From the NCBI GenBank assembly GCA_947579605.1, contig OX388318.1, forward strand, positions 10,912,001-10,976,000: DNA of 64,000 bases. The letters are read 5' to 3'. Each line of letters begins with the position of its first letter. Within the stretch, counting starts at the first letter, position 1. Positions 31,456 to 41,063 of this stretch are shown here, one piece after another. The position numbers and the translations under genes are program-made. The notes beneath the pieces are model-generated. The model was not told the DNA's origin. It ran no database searches and worked only from the letters and a program-made list of their open reading frames with translations. The DNA is from Athripsodes cinereus (taxonomy: Eukaryota > Arthropoda > Insecta > Trichoptera > Leptoceridae).

Positions 31456-31994
31456 ATGGGGTGTTCACATTTGGCGAATATCGCCAGGCGAATTTCTAAT
31501 TATATCGCCAGGCGAAAAAACAAAATTCGCCGGACATCCATTGATCGTCACACCTGTTCACACAGTCCACCGATATAGAAACGATCTGTCAGATGCGCTT
31601 TGATTTTGACACTGTTTTCAAAATGGCGTCGAGATGGAGATCGCGAAGTGTTTATTTTTAGTCGAAAATGTTATAGTAGAGGTTATAAGGCGCCTTTTAA
31701 TCAAGGAAACAAACGCCACAAACCAACAACAAAGATAACAGCTGTCACGAAGCGGGAAACATTATAAAATTTATAGGTTATAAAGTTTTTACCATAGATA
31801 CGAACGCCGCGCACATCTGCGCATGCGCGTATCGTTCAATCGGCCGAAAATGTTGGAAGGTGGTCAACTTGAGACGATATCGTTTCTACTGGTTTTTATC
31901 TTTTCAGACTAGCTGTCATTTTGTTCACACGGTTCAAATGGCTGGCGATATTTTGGTGCCTGGCGATATTCGCCACAGTGAGAACACCACATTA
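31454..31994. mobile_element. 537-bp TIR element (MITE) with TA target duplication
   Basis: The ends are inverted copies: ATGGGGTGTTCACATTTGGC then GAATATCGCCAGGCG at 31456, and (reverse complement) ATGTGGTGTTCTCACTGTGG then CGAATATCGCCAGGC at 31992. TA flanks both sides (31454-31455, 31993-31994). A second inner inverted pair (gatatagaaacgat near 31573, atcgtttcta near 31880) extends the symmetry. No transposase frame is seen. A TA duplication fits Tc1/mariner-type mobilisation, but the ends are not a family I can name. The element is GC-richer than its surroundings and contains TGCGCATGCGC at 31818-31828. Confidence 0.75.
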
Positions 31995-32055
31995 GACTCA
32001 AAATATGAACTATTCTGATTGCTGCAAATTGTGAAGCACCCGGCACAAAATTGAT

Positions 32056-32235
32056 CTCCCACTCTTTTTCATAAGTTAACGAGTGTCTTTACATCGTAAA
32101 TTCAGCGATGATTCATCCAAATTTTTTGAATTTTTTGTTGGTACGTAGAGGACAACTTGATTTTTTATTACAGTCAGCTGGTCTTCTGGCTACACCACTT
32201 GTGGAATACGCCGTGATGGTAAAATACCAGTAGTA
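32056..32235 (+). repeat. Copy of the (TAG)n-tailed SINE-like repeat, diverged
   Basis: Blocks gatctcccactctttttcat, aaattcagcgatgattcatc, gttggtacgtagaggacaac, ctggctacaccacttgtgga and tacgccgtgatggta appear in family order. The TAG tail has decayed to aaataccagtagtag. Confidence 0.75.
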
Positions 32236-32282
32236 GAAACTGATTGCTTCAATTAGGCACCTATGAACAGAACCTAACCATA

Positions 32283-32283
<1 letters not shown>

Positions 32284-32374
<91 letters not shown>
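32284..32374. repeat. (CA)n microsatellite
   Basis: About 90 bp of almost pure CA, broken once by ccctca at about 32318-32323. Confidence 0.98.
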
Positions 32375-32377
<3 letters not shown>

Positions 32378-32799
32378 CAAACTATTAAAAATTTTGGCAT
32401 CGCATATTTTGCTATCTTTATATTTATCAATCTATCTATTCCGGTCATTCACATGCTGGCAGTAGAAGTTGATACTAGTATTTATATTAAAGTAAACAGT
32501 AAAGATAGGTAGGTAGATAATAATACTAATTATTAGAATTTAGTATGTACCTACTATGATAAAAATAATACGCTTCTGGGACCGTAGTAGCAATAAAAAT
32601 AATAATAGTAATAATTACAAAAACTGGTAGTTTAATATTAATATATTATTTGTATAATATGTTTTTCTTGGTATCTATTTTATACACTTCTTCCGAGTTC
32701 ATCTAGGGTCATTTTTTTTTTCAACTATTACGCACATTTTCCACGATACTTTGTGGTAACAATTTTAATACTCTGTATTATTATTCACCCCTCTTATTT
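32375..32799. other. AT-rich non-coding stretch
   Basis: Nothing recognisable. Confidence 0.45.
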
Positions 32800-33030
32800 G
32801 GATTTTAACTCTCTGAAAGAATAAATCAGCAACGAGCTAACTGGATTGGCCACAACATCAGACACCCAGGCCTGCTTATCACCATCGCGGAGGGCACGAC
32901 CGAAGGCAAAAATGGTAGAGGCCGACCAAGAGACACAAATAAATGGACCAATTGAGAACCAATGGAGGAGGCTGGTTTTCATCCTGTGCTCTCAAGAGGA
33001 GCGTTGATGGCGATGATGATAATGATATAA
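32800..33030 (+). pseudogene. LINE 3' end, mixed: family X body joined to a GAT-tailed end
   Basis: 32826-32952 encodes QQRANWIGHNIRHPGLLITI, AEGTTEGKNGRGRPRD and WTN, the same as family X at 57735-58046. From about 32955 the sequence becomes QWRRLVFILCSQEER and a stop, then gcgatgatgataatgat, which is the ending of the RTE-like copy at 141-362. The copy is truncated at both coding ends. The join is either a template switch or a large internal deletion at the shared EWRR region. Confidence 0.65.
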
Positions 33031-34199
33031 CGCAAATAATTTTTAGTTGTCCATGTATAGATAGCATTTCAATTTTCTAAGCATGTAGTGCATTTTGCAT
33101 GTATGGAACGCACGCCGCTGCTTGAACTTGTTTTGATAAAATCCAATAATATTTGGCATAAAAAATACAAGTCCCACCAGATTTTCGACGTGTTGGTCAA
33201 CCCTCTTTTAAACAACACAGTAGGTACCCATGACAACAAAATTAAAGGATCAGTAATTTCATAGTAAAAGGTTACTCGATAAGATGTCTTACGCTTTCAA
33301 GAAGAGCGTTGAAGGAAGAATGGATCATTTACTTCTCGTACCTAACTTACGTAATTCTATTGTATTCTTCTTAAGGTCATCCACTCATTTGCGAATGATT
33401 TAGAACTTATGTATGTAATACAAACAAGAAAATCAATAAACAATAAATTTATTTTAAACTTTAAGACATATAATTTTCTTTAGTGGTCAATAACATAAAA
33501 TGTCGATAAACAAAAGTATTAATTTCTTCCGTATTTCAAAGTTAAAATACATACACTTCTTTTCTTATTTTCTTATATAATTGATTTATTTATTGTAAAA
33601 TAATCTTCTTTTTGTCTACAAAGCAGTATAATACCAATATATTATTAATTGATCCTGAGGTATTTGAACTCATGTTTTAGGGCATCATCCGAATAATTAA
33701 CGAATTTATTGCAATATTTATACCATTTTCCTTTTACTGACTTGAAAGTCAATGATCTTAAACAATACTCAACTCATTTTCTTAAATATCATACATACAT
33801 TACTGCCAAATTGTTATGTAAAGGTGTACCTACAAATGCGTGTACCTACTTAATGTACCTACTTAATTATATCACAAACCAACCCAAAGACAGATGATAG
33901 TGAATTCGAAACGGCTAAAACTCGAACATTTTCAGTCTAAAATTTGACGTATTTTTAGAATAAGATTTGTCTCCTGAAACTTGGTGCTCCATATTAAAAA
34001 AAAATATTATTGAAGGTAAACAAAATTGCTTTTTGTCTGAATCCAAAATTAAAAATTTCAGTCAAGTTTATTCACCATACGGTATGTATTTTGTAATGAC
34101 GTCTTGACTGCCAAATAATTATGACTAAAGACAGAATAAATACTATTTATTTGTAGAAAGAAATTACAATTATACATTCATATTTACAATCTACATTTT
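33031..34199. other. AT-rich non-coding stretch
   Basis: Nothing recognisable beyond short runs of gtacctactta type. Confidence 0.45.
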
Positions 34200-34440
34200 T
34201 ACCATGTGAATTACCTACCCTGTTAAGATCTCCCATTGTTTTCGGTTCATTTTCGAGTGTACTGTAGAAGGCAGGTGTTCTTTAAGCCTCATGTATAAGA
34301 CATTTATTAACCATTATTATTCAGCGATGAGACATGTCACACATTCTGAATGTGTTTTTTTATTTATTTTTTCTTTGCAGTTGGTTCTCTGACTAGCCCA
34401 CTTGTGGGATATGTCATGACGTTTCCAATAGAAGAAACAG
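34200..34440 (+). repeat. Old copy of the (TAG)n-tailed SINE-like repeat
   Basis: Blocks gttaagatctcccattgttt, ttcgagtgtactgtagaagg, aggtgttct, tcagcgatgagacatgtcac, ctgactagcccacttgtggg and atatgtcatgacg keep family order. A middle segment is lost. Confidence 0.7.
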
Positions 34441-34669
34441 AATAAGATATTTTATTCTTTTTACTCGGTCTCTGAAAAAAGAGTCTAAATTGTTTTCGAA
34501 TTTTGGCCATACCCAATTATCGTTATCAGAAAAATGGTCGTTAAATTATTATTTATGCATTTAATCTTTAAAAGATTTTGTGCATTATATCAACGAATTC
34601 ATAAAAAAGAACATTTTCATGCATAAACGAATAAATTTATTGTTATTTTGAACCAAAACCTCTACCACA

Positions 34670-34915
34670 ACAACTACTAATATCTATTACTACATATATC
34701 ATCACGGCGTGTCCCCCACAAGTCGGGAAGCTAGCAAACCAGCCGCATGTAATAAACGCGCAAACAATCCTCTCAGCGCCAACAAAAAAATAAGATATTT
34801 AGAGTGTGTAGCAAACCTCATCGCTGAAATTAATATGAACAATTTTGAACACCCGCGTTTTCCAGGATACTCGCAAACTTACAGAAAATAGTAGGAGAAC
34901 AATTCTCTACCAAGT
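34670..34915 (-). repeat. Copy of the (TAG)n-tailed SINE-like repeat
   Basis: In reverse: tactaat / tactacatatatcatcacgg, cgtgtcccccacaagtcggg, gcgcaaacaatcctctcagc, gtgtagcaaacctcatcgct and accaagtgctccacg. Nearly full length and moderately diverged. Confidence 0.8.
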
Positions 34916-35459
34916 GCTCCACGAAAAGAGTGGTTACACCCATACCAAAATCTCTGTACGTTTCAAAATCTTTTTTTTACTTTTACTACGTTCAATTTAT
35001 CCGTACCAAATAAACATGATGTGAACACTACTAAAATAGTACATAGGATTCAAATGCGAGACATTTTTTCTAATTATATAATTCAATTCTAGGAAGACAT
35101 ACTTAACTTAGAGCGCTTCTCAATAATAGTAAACACAATTTAATTGATTCGATAGACTACGTCATAATATTACATAGATATATAAGCGCTCTATTCCATT
35201 TTCACTGTATTATTGCTATTATCTAGTGTTTACATTGAAAACGAGAGTATTTTCTATGTATACTTGTTAACCATCTACGATTCAACTAAATACTGTATAG
35301 TAATATGATGGCGTCTACGTCAAAGATTTTCTTTTTCCTACATTCATGAAAAAGTCACAGTTGCAGCTGGGTGCCTAAAGAGTGCCAAATTGATAAATAA
35401 ACACATGTTAATTTTATTGATAACAAAGTCTGAATATATTTACTATAGTGTCGACCTAT
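34916..35459. other. AT-rich non-coding stretch
   Basis: Nothing recognisable. Confidence 0.45.
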
Positions 35460-35800
35460 AATGATATATGGTGTCGAAACAAAAGCAGACACGGTACGAA
35501 TTAAAAATTTATGACGTGAGAGTTGAAAACCTTACGTGCTGCTGCGGGCCAAACTCTTAGAGACATGATAAGAAATACTGAGATAAGAAAAATATGCAAC
35601 ACGGAGAATATCGCAAGATGGATTAGGAAAAGGAGACGATTCTTTAAAGATTGTGTGGATCGGATAATAGAAAACAGAATCGTTCAAATTTAAAGAAAAC
35701 TTTAAAAGAAATACAAGTCGGTTCACGGCCCAAAAAAGACCACAAAAGAGATGGAAAGACAGCTGGTCTTCAGCATCACAAGAGGTAACAACTGCTGAAC
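35460..35800 (+). pseudogene. Fossil LINE ORF2 C-terminus
   Basis: Broken plus-strand frames give YGVETKADTVR, then TLRDMIRNTEIRKICNTENI, then ARWIRKRRRFFKDCVDRI, then RPKKTTKEM. This follows the order of a common LINE C-terminus (AGxxxRDxIRNExIR...W-xxRRxxW-DHxxRM). Several stops and frameshifts are present, so it is old. Confidence 0.6.
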
Positions 35801-35909
35801 TAACAGATCGATTATCTACAATGCAGAAAAAGACGATTTTTTTTAAAATACCTACACAGAATATGGCGATGTATTTTGAATGACTTAAGACATATTATTT
35901 CAAATACAA

Positions 35910-35975
35910 CTACTATTACTATCACTGGTGGGGTGACCAGCAGACCAGCTGCATGCAATGAACTTTCATACCTAC
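35910..35975 (-). repeat. Fragment of the (TAG)n SINE-like repeat
   Basis: tactattactatcactggtg, gggtgaccagcagaccagct and gcatgcaatgaac match the reverse of the family's 3' end. Confidence 0.65.
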
Positions 35976-36783
35976 ATCTATGTAAATATTTGGAAAAATT
36001 TAAAAAATATTTCACAATAAACAATAATTCGTGGCTTTAAATTAATAAATAACTAAATATTTACTCAATAAAATTATTATCAGTTATGTTCCATATCAAT
36101 AAATTCGCCAGACATGCAGACTACAGCGAATAATTTTACCACGTAATATCTACGTATTTAGTAACGTAGTATTGATGAAGATAACAAAATATTTCAATGT
36201 ATGTATGTACTATGTATTATGATTGGCACACTCACGTAGATAATAATATCAACTTTGGTACCTACCTACTCGCACAACGTACATATATAGGTACCTACCT
36301 AATAATTATTTAATTATTACCTTTGTATGCATATAATTTATCTCAATTAATTCTTTCTGTATTATTCAGTATACGTTTCAATGTCGACAGATCATTCAAC
36401 CAACTGTATTATTGTAATATATAATACCTGCAAACGTGATACTGGATATGTCATATTATATATTATATTGGTATTGGAACAATAATAATTCATTAAAACA
36501 CCATTGAGTATCATAGGGAACCTATAGTATTTTTTGTATGTTGATAAACCTAGGTTTTTGGTTATCGATGAAACATAGTTAAACGTATCTAATGATTGAC
36601 ATGCTTCGGAAAATTGAAGTTTGCTATATTAAATAAGACAGTCGTACATAATTATGTAAATTCGAGAACGTTTTGAGAATACTAAGGACAGTAATGTTGA
36701 TGTAAGTAACGTAAGATCAAGATCACGACTGCTGTAAGCTATGAGTTAATTCAACAAATTTGTACTATTTCAATATTTAATTT
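35976..36783. other. AT-rich non-coding stretch
   Basis: Nothing recognisable. Confidence 0.45.
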
Positions 36784-37814
36784 TTAGCCCTCTGCAACTG
36801 ACGTGAGGTCTGTCAGACACCGCGAAATCTTTTTTTTGCAACAACGTTGCCATTTTGAGTCCTATCTTTCCGTTTCGCTCAGTAGCTTCCTAATTTCTGT
36901 TCTTTTAATCATCAGTACAGTAACGACGGCCGTCGTGAGTACATGTGTGGATCTATAGCTGATGGGTGTCTGACATACCTCACGTCAGTAATAAATGATG
37001 GGTCTGTTAGACCTAACGTCAGTAACATAGTAATTTTTTCATAGTGTCTCACATACATCAGCTCAGTAAATTCATAGAGTCTACCTAACATCACTTCAAT
37101 AAAAAAAATTTTTTTCAATAAATGGAGAGCAAATTTCATTTGAGGCCTTGCTAGGGAACTTGCTCTTCCTATTATGACACAGCGGGTGTATAATGAAAAA
37201 TTGCCGAGAGAATTGCGCAATCATGTCTTAGGACTAGATTTACCTGAACAAAACGAACCTGGGACATCGTGTGAATGAATATTGTTCAGAATTTTTACGA
37301 GTGAATCGAAAAGAATGATTAAAGAGTGCGATTTAATTGAAAGGAAGACAAAATTTACTCGTTATGCATGCAAAAAACATGTTTGCCTACAATGCTCGGC
37401 ACAAATTTACCAGGACTGAGAGGACGTACTTTGTAGCCGATTTTTAGAGAAACCGCTCTAACGATTTTTTTTATTATTTTTTTACATTTTAACAAAAGTT
37501 AACAGAAAACAAATTTCTACTTACTTTTTTTATTTCATGTGTTTTTTTCATTTAATTAATTTTTATAAATTGTTCTCAAAAAAATGGTGATTTTTTATTA
37601 GCATTAATAAATATCTTGTAATTTCTAATATCTGTTTTTTTTAAACCATATTTTTTCAAATGGTGTCTGCATACATGTCAAATACTCACAAAAAACTAAA
37701 AAAATTATCAAAACTTTTTAAATAATGGCAATAATGGAACTTAAAATGAGTGTCTGTCAGACCACTCCTCAGCAGAATAATAAATAAAAAGCCACCTCAG
37801 TTGCAGAGGGTTAG
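36784..37814 (+). mobile_element. piggyBac-like relic, 1023 bp, TTAG target duplication
   Basis: The ends are exact 14-bp inverted repeats (CCCTCTGCAACTGA at 36788-36801 and its complement ending at 37810). TTAG flanks both sides (36784-36787, 37811-37814). Inside each end lies GTCTGTCAGAC (36808-36818, 37752-37762). The interior keeps the last part of a transposase on the plus strand (37124-37415). CCC-starting ends, a TTAA-like target and a Cys-rich C-terminus are piggyBac traits. The TTAG site instead of TTAA is unusual. Confidence 0.8.
37124..37415 (+). pseudogene. piggyBac-type transposase C-terminus
   Basis: The frame reads LARELALPIMTQRVYNEKLP, then GLDLPEQNEPGTS, a stop, then FTSESKRMIKECDLIERKTK and YACKKHVCLQCSAQIY. 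The pattern (xLAxELxxPxxxxR, LP, then C...C-K-x-C-x-x-C) is the C-terminal end of piggyBac transposases, which finishes in a Cys-rich zinc-binding domain. One in-frame TGA is present, and the DDD catalytic core is absent. The fragment is therefore what remains after internal deletion. Confidence 0.65.
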
Positions 37815-37975
37815 TCATTGTAGTCATTAAGTTTTTTTAGTCATTGTAGTCAATTTGTAGTCATTAAGTTTTCATTGTTTTGTATCTTGTTAAATTGTCC
37901 ACTTGTAATATTTTTTTTTGTATTCAAAGGCAATAATGCCGTAAATAAATAAATTAATAAATAAATATGTTTGTA
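37815..37975 (+). mobile_element. LINE 3' tail fragment
   Basis: The sequence holds tagtcattgtagtcattaag repeats and a hairpin GGCA-ATAA-TGCC at 37929-37940, then a (TAAA)n tail. This resembles the hairpin-plus-tail end of the LINE at 8848-12250. No coding sequence remains. Confidence 0.5.
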
Positions 37976-38309
37976 ATATTGTGATCACAAACTACGATGT
38001 GGTAGTATTATTAACATCGAGACGGTAAGAATATAGGTATCATTTTTAACATGATTTGTCCTGACTGCCTAAAAAAAGTTTTTTTTTTTATTCTTGGTCA
38101 TGTATCTCTGTGATTAGGTACTATTATATAAAAAAAAAATGAGAAATAATATCTCCGGATTTCACCTTCTTCTTCTTCTTATGGTCTGCTAGACTTAAAT
38201 CTCGAGGGTCCGATGTTATGTTTTTGCGTAGTCTGTTACATAATGGAGGCCTTGTATACCTCCTATGAATGCGAATATACGACAGTGGTCAGTATATTTT
38301 TTTTTAAAT
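37976..38309. other. Non-coding stretch with a short (CTT)n run
   Basis: The CTT run at about 38166-38180 followed by atggtctgctagact may be another LINE tail. I cannot support more. Confidence 0.35.
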
Positions 38310-38428
38310 AAAGATATATCTGGGTTTTGTTATAAACCCAAATACAACCTTATACACCTTTCACAGTAAGCTAAAAGCTTGTGTCGTGAAAGGGAAGTTT
38401 GCCGGCACCTGGGATCGAACCACGGATA
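38310..38428 (-). repeat. Truncated copy of the tRNA-derived SINE
   Basis: It matches the body and poly(A) end of 5340-5545 (ataaagatatatctgggttt... agtttgccggcacctgggat). It stops at the box B region, so the 5' part of the tRNA-like head is missing. Confidence 0.8.
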
Positions 38429-38861
38429 TGTTTCGTTGTTTGGATTTCTCCACATGCACATGTTGGGGAATCGGTGATTCCGGATTTTATGATCTTGTTT
38501 CTTAATTTTGCGTCTAAAATTAAACTTTATAAATGACTAACCTGGTGGTTGGCATTACAAAAAAGGGTAACTATAACAGTAGGTAAATATCTATGGCAAT
38601 TTCCTCTTCATCTGCGTCTTGGACACTATACGCTATCAAGATTCGGGATTTCGATTACATACATAGATTCCTTTGGTTTTAAAATATTTAAAACAAACAC
38701 TTTACTACGATCATAGATTTATTGTGAAGATAGTGCGCATGCGACCTTGAATCAAATTCTATTGAGTAGGTGGGCTATTGCGTACAACAGAAACGATAAA
38801 CAAATCGCACTATTAATCATCGTGTTATTATCAAATTAATGAATATATTTTGTATCTTGAA
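38429..38861. other. Non-coding stretch
   Basis: Nothing recognisable. Confidence 0.4.
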
Positions 38862-39325
38862 TTAGGCAATGAAGTTTGCCACCAATCCTGAATGTTTCAA
38901 TTTTTTGTTGGCACAAAGAGGACGGCTTGCATATGCATCATTTTACATGCCGCTGGCCATGATCTACAATGGCCAATGTGGAAAACCCTCAACAGGATCA
39001 GAACAGGAGTAGGACGCAATTGGAAGAACCTTCAGATATGGGGTTTGGCTGAGGGCACGATGTGTGACTGTAGAGAGGAACAAAACACTGGGCACCTCCC
39101 GATATGGCCAATGGTTCTCAGACAGTGTCACTGGGAGGAATTCGTGGAGCTAACTTACCTGGGGGGAGCTGCAAGAGCTTTTTGTGGCTTTCTGGGAGGG
39201 AATAGGAATATAGATTTTTAATGTTTTGTTATTTTTATCGTTTGCTGATCGACACGAAAAGAACAAGATGAAGCTGGTCTGAAAGCTGCCCCACTTGTGG
39301 AATATGCCGTGATGGTATAGTATGT
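38862..39325 (+). mobile_element. Composite: SINE-like 5' part, LINE C-terminus, SINE-like 3' part
   Basis: 38866-38962 matches the body of the (TAG)n SINE-like family (gcaatgaagtttgccaccaa, ttggcacaaagaggacggct). Then an open frame encodes WPMWKTLNRIRTGVGR, then MCDCREEQNTGHL and FVELTYLGGAARAF, stopping at 39221. This is the same C-terminal module as at 2049-2333. It is followed by gctgatcgacacgaaaagaa, caagatgaagctggtctgaa and ccccacttgtggaatatgcc, gtgatggtatag, the family's 3' end. The LINE end and the SINE-like repeat thus share their terminal sequence. Confidence 0.7.
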
Positions 39326-40569
39326 AGTAAAGAATTGTATTAGCATTTAAAAAGTAGGTAAATAAGTAGGTCCTAGCCAGGCTATGTTTTGATAATATTC
39401 GATAATATGTAGGTAGTTAACTTAAAAGAACACTGCTCTTTCATCAACAAGGTTTATTCGGCCTGGACACTCTTTTTTCACAATATACCGTTTGTTTGAT
39501 AACATTTATCGTGGGTAGAAGTAAGAGCGCAAAAATGCTCTGAGTGAAAGATACTGGTTTCTGGGCTACGAGGAAGAGTGTTGAAGTACGATTTAATTAG
39601 ATTAAATAGAGAGGTACGTACTTTTTGATAAAAAATAAATCTACAAGTACCTACATTTTTTACGATTATAACGTAATCTAAAAATGCATGCACCTCCTTA
39701 TTCATAACATCAAGTTCAAGATATTTAATAAGAACACACAGTAATGTACATAATGTAACACGTTAAGTGTTCCATTTAATTAATAGAAGGATCGTTTTAG
39801 TTGGATTAAAATAATGATGTCTTATCAATAAGCTATTATATTTTATGCGTGACCTTCTGTTGCCAATTATCACAACACGTATGTATATAAGTACCTACTT
39901 ATCTACACAAATATCATATTTTCTTATACAAATGTAAATATTTATTTATTTTATAATAATGTGTATCTACTAGCACCTATGTGGATTGTTCGAGTATAAA
40001 AATATGTTTTACCTTCTTGCTTCAAATTTAGTTACTAAATATCTAATTTTTAAGAAAGAAAAATACATTTTTATTAAATTGACTCTATATGTATTAGTTA
40101 TGGGATGTGTGTATCTTCACGTTAGTGTCCATAAAGCAAAATTCATTTCTAAGCTTGCGACTTGCTCGATCTGTGCAATTTGGCAATTTATATTTTGTTA
40201 TGTTAAATTATTTTATCATAGTGATGGAAATCAAAATATACATGTGCAATTCAATAGATGAAGAAAGTCTATCGCTGTATTGCGATATCTTCCAACTAAC
40301 CCAGCATATTATTTATTTTAATTGTATCGACTGACCAGCTCTATAACTTAACAAGTAGAAATGTATTATATTCGAGAAACCTCAATTTTTTGGAATAATG
40401 ATATATCTATTTATATTTTGCTTTAAAAACACAACAGAAAGTGAAATGGACTATATAAGCATCGCACAGGGGCACTATAAAGCCACAATAATAATATGTT
40501 GTCTTTACTCCGTTCAATAGATAAACAATTCGATATATTTATTTGTGGATATTTATAGGTAACTTGGTA
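39326..40569. other. AT-rich non-coding stretch
   Basis: Short frames only, none recognisable. Confidence 0.45.
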
Positions 40570-41063
40570 CATCAATATTTATTTATTTATTCATTCACCA
40601 ATGACACACTTCAGATAATACATGTAAGTTGAAACAATATACAAGAGACAAAATAATATAAACAATGTATTACCCTATTTAAAAGTGCGTACAATTTTCA
40701 CTAATCACAATATTTTAAGCCCATAAGGTTGTCATCTATAATAAAATTTAATTTAATTTATAAAATAAGAATAAAACAGTAGTAATACAATAAACAACAC
40801 TAAAAAATTAATAGTCATTACAAATCCACAATTAAAATTGAACAATTAAAAAAAAAAAACTGAAAAACTATTCAATTAAAGAACAAATCAATAATAAACC
40901 ATTAAAAATTTAAAAAAAAAATTAAAAAGTAAAAAGATTAAAAATTCAAAAGTAAAAAAAACTAAAAAAATCCTTACACTAACAACCCTGACAAACAGCA
41001 AGAGAATGGAAAGGGGAAAATCATTGGGATAAGTGGAACACCATCAAATAAGTAGGCTGTCAA
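40570..41063 (-). mobile_element. 3' UTR and (AAAT)n-type tail of the LINE at 41064-45251
   Basis: A-rich on the plus strand, so T-rich in the element's sense. It ends (minus strand) in attggtgaatgaataaataa, ataaatatt. The tail is a short ATAA repeat. Confidence 0.65.

Noticed and set aside
32113..32465. Frames rich in Cys-Val or His-Thr
   Set aside because: They are translations of the (CA)n microsatellite.
36900..36930. Another CTGATGA on the minus strand (complement of tcatcag) as a hammerhead
   Set aside because: No GAAA at the right spacing and no pairing stems.
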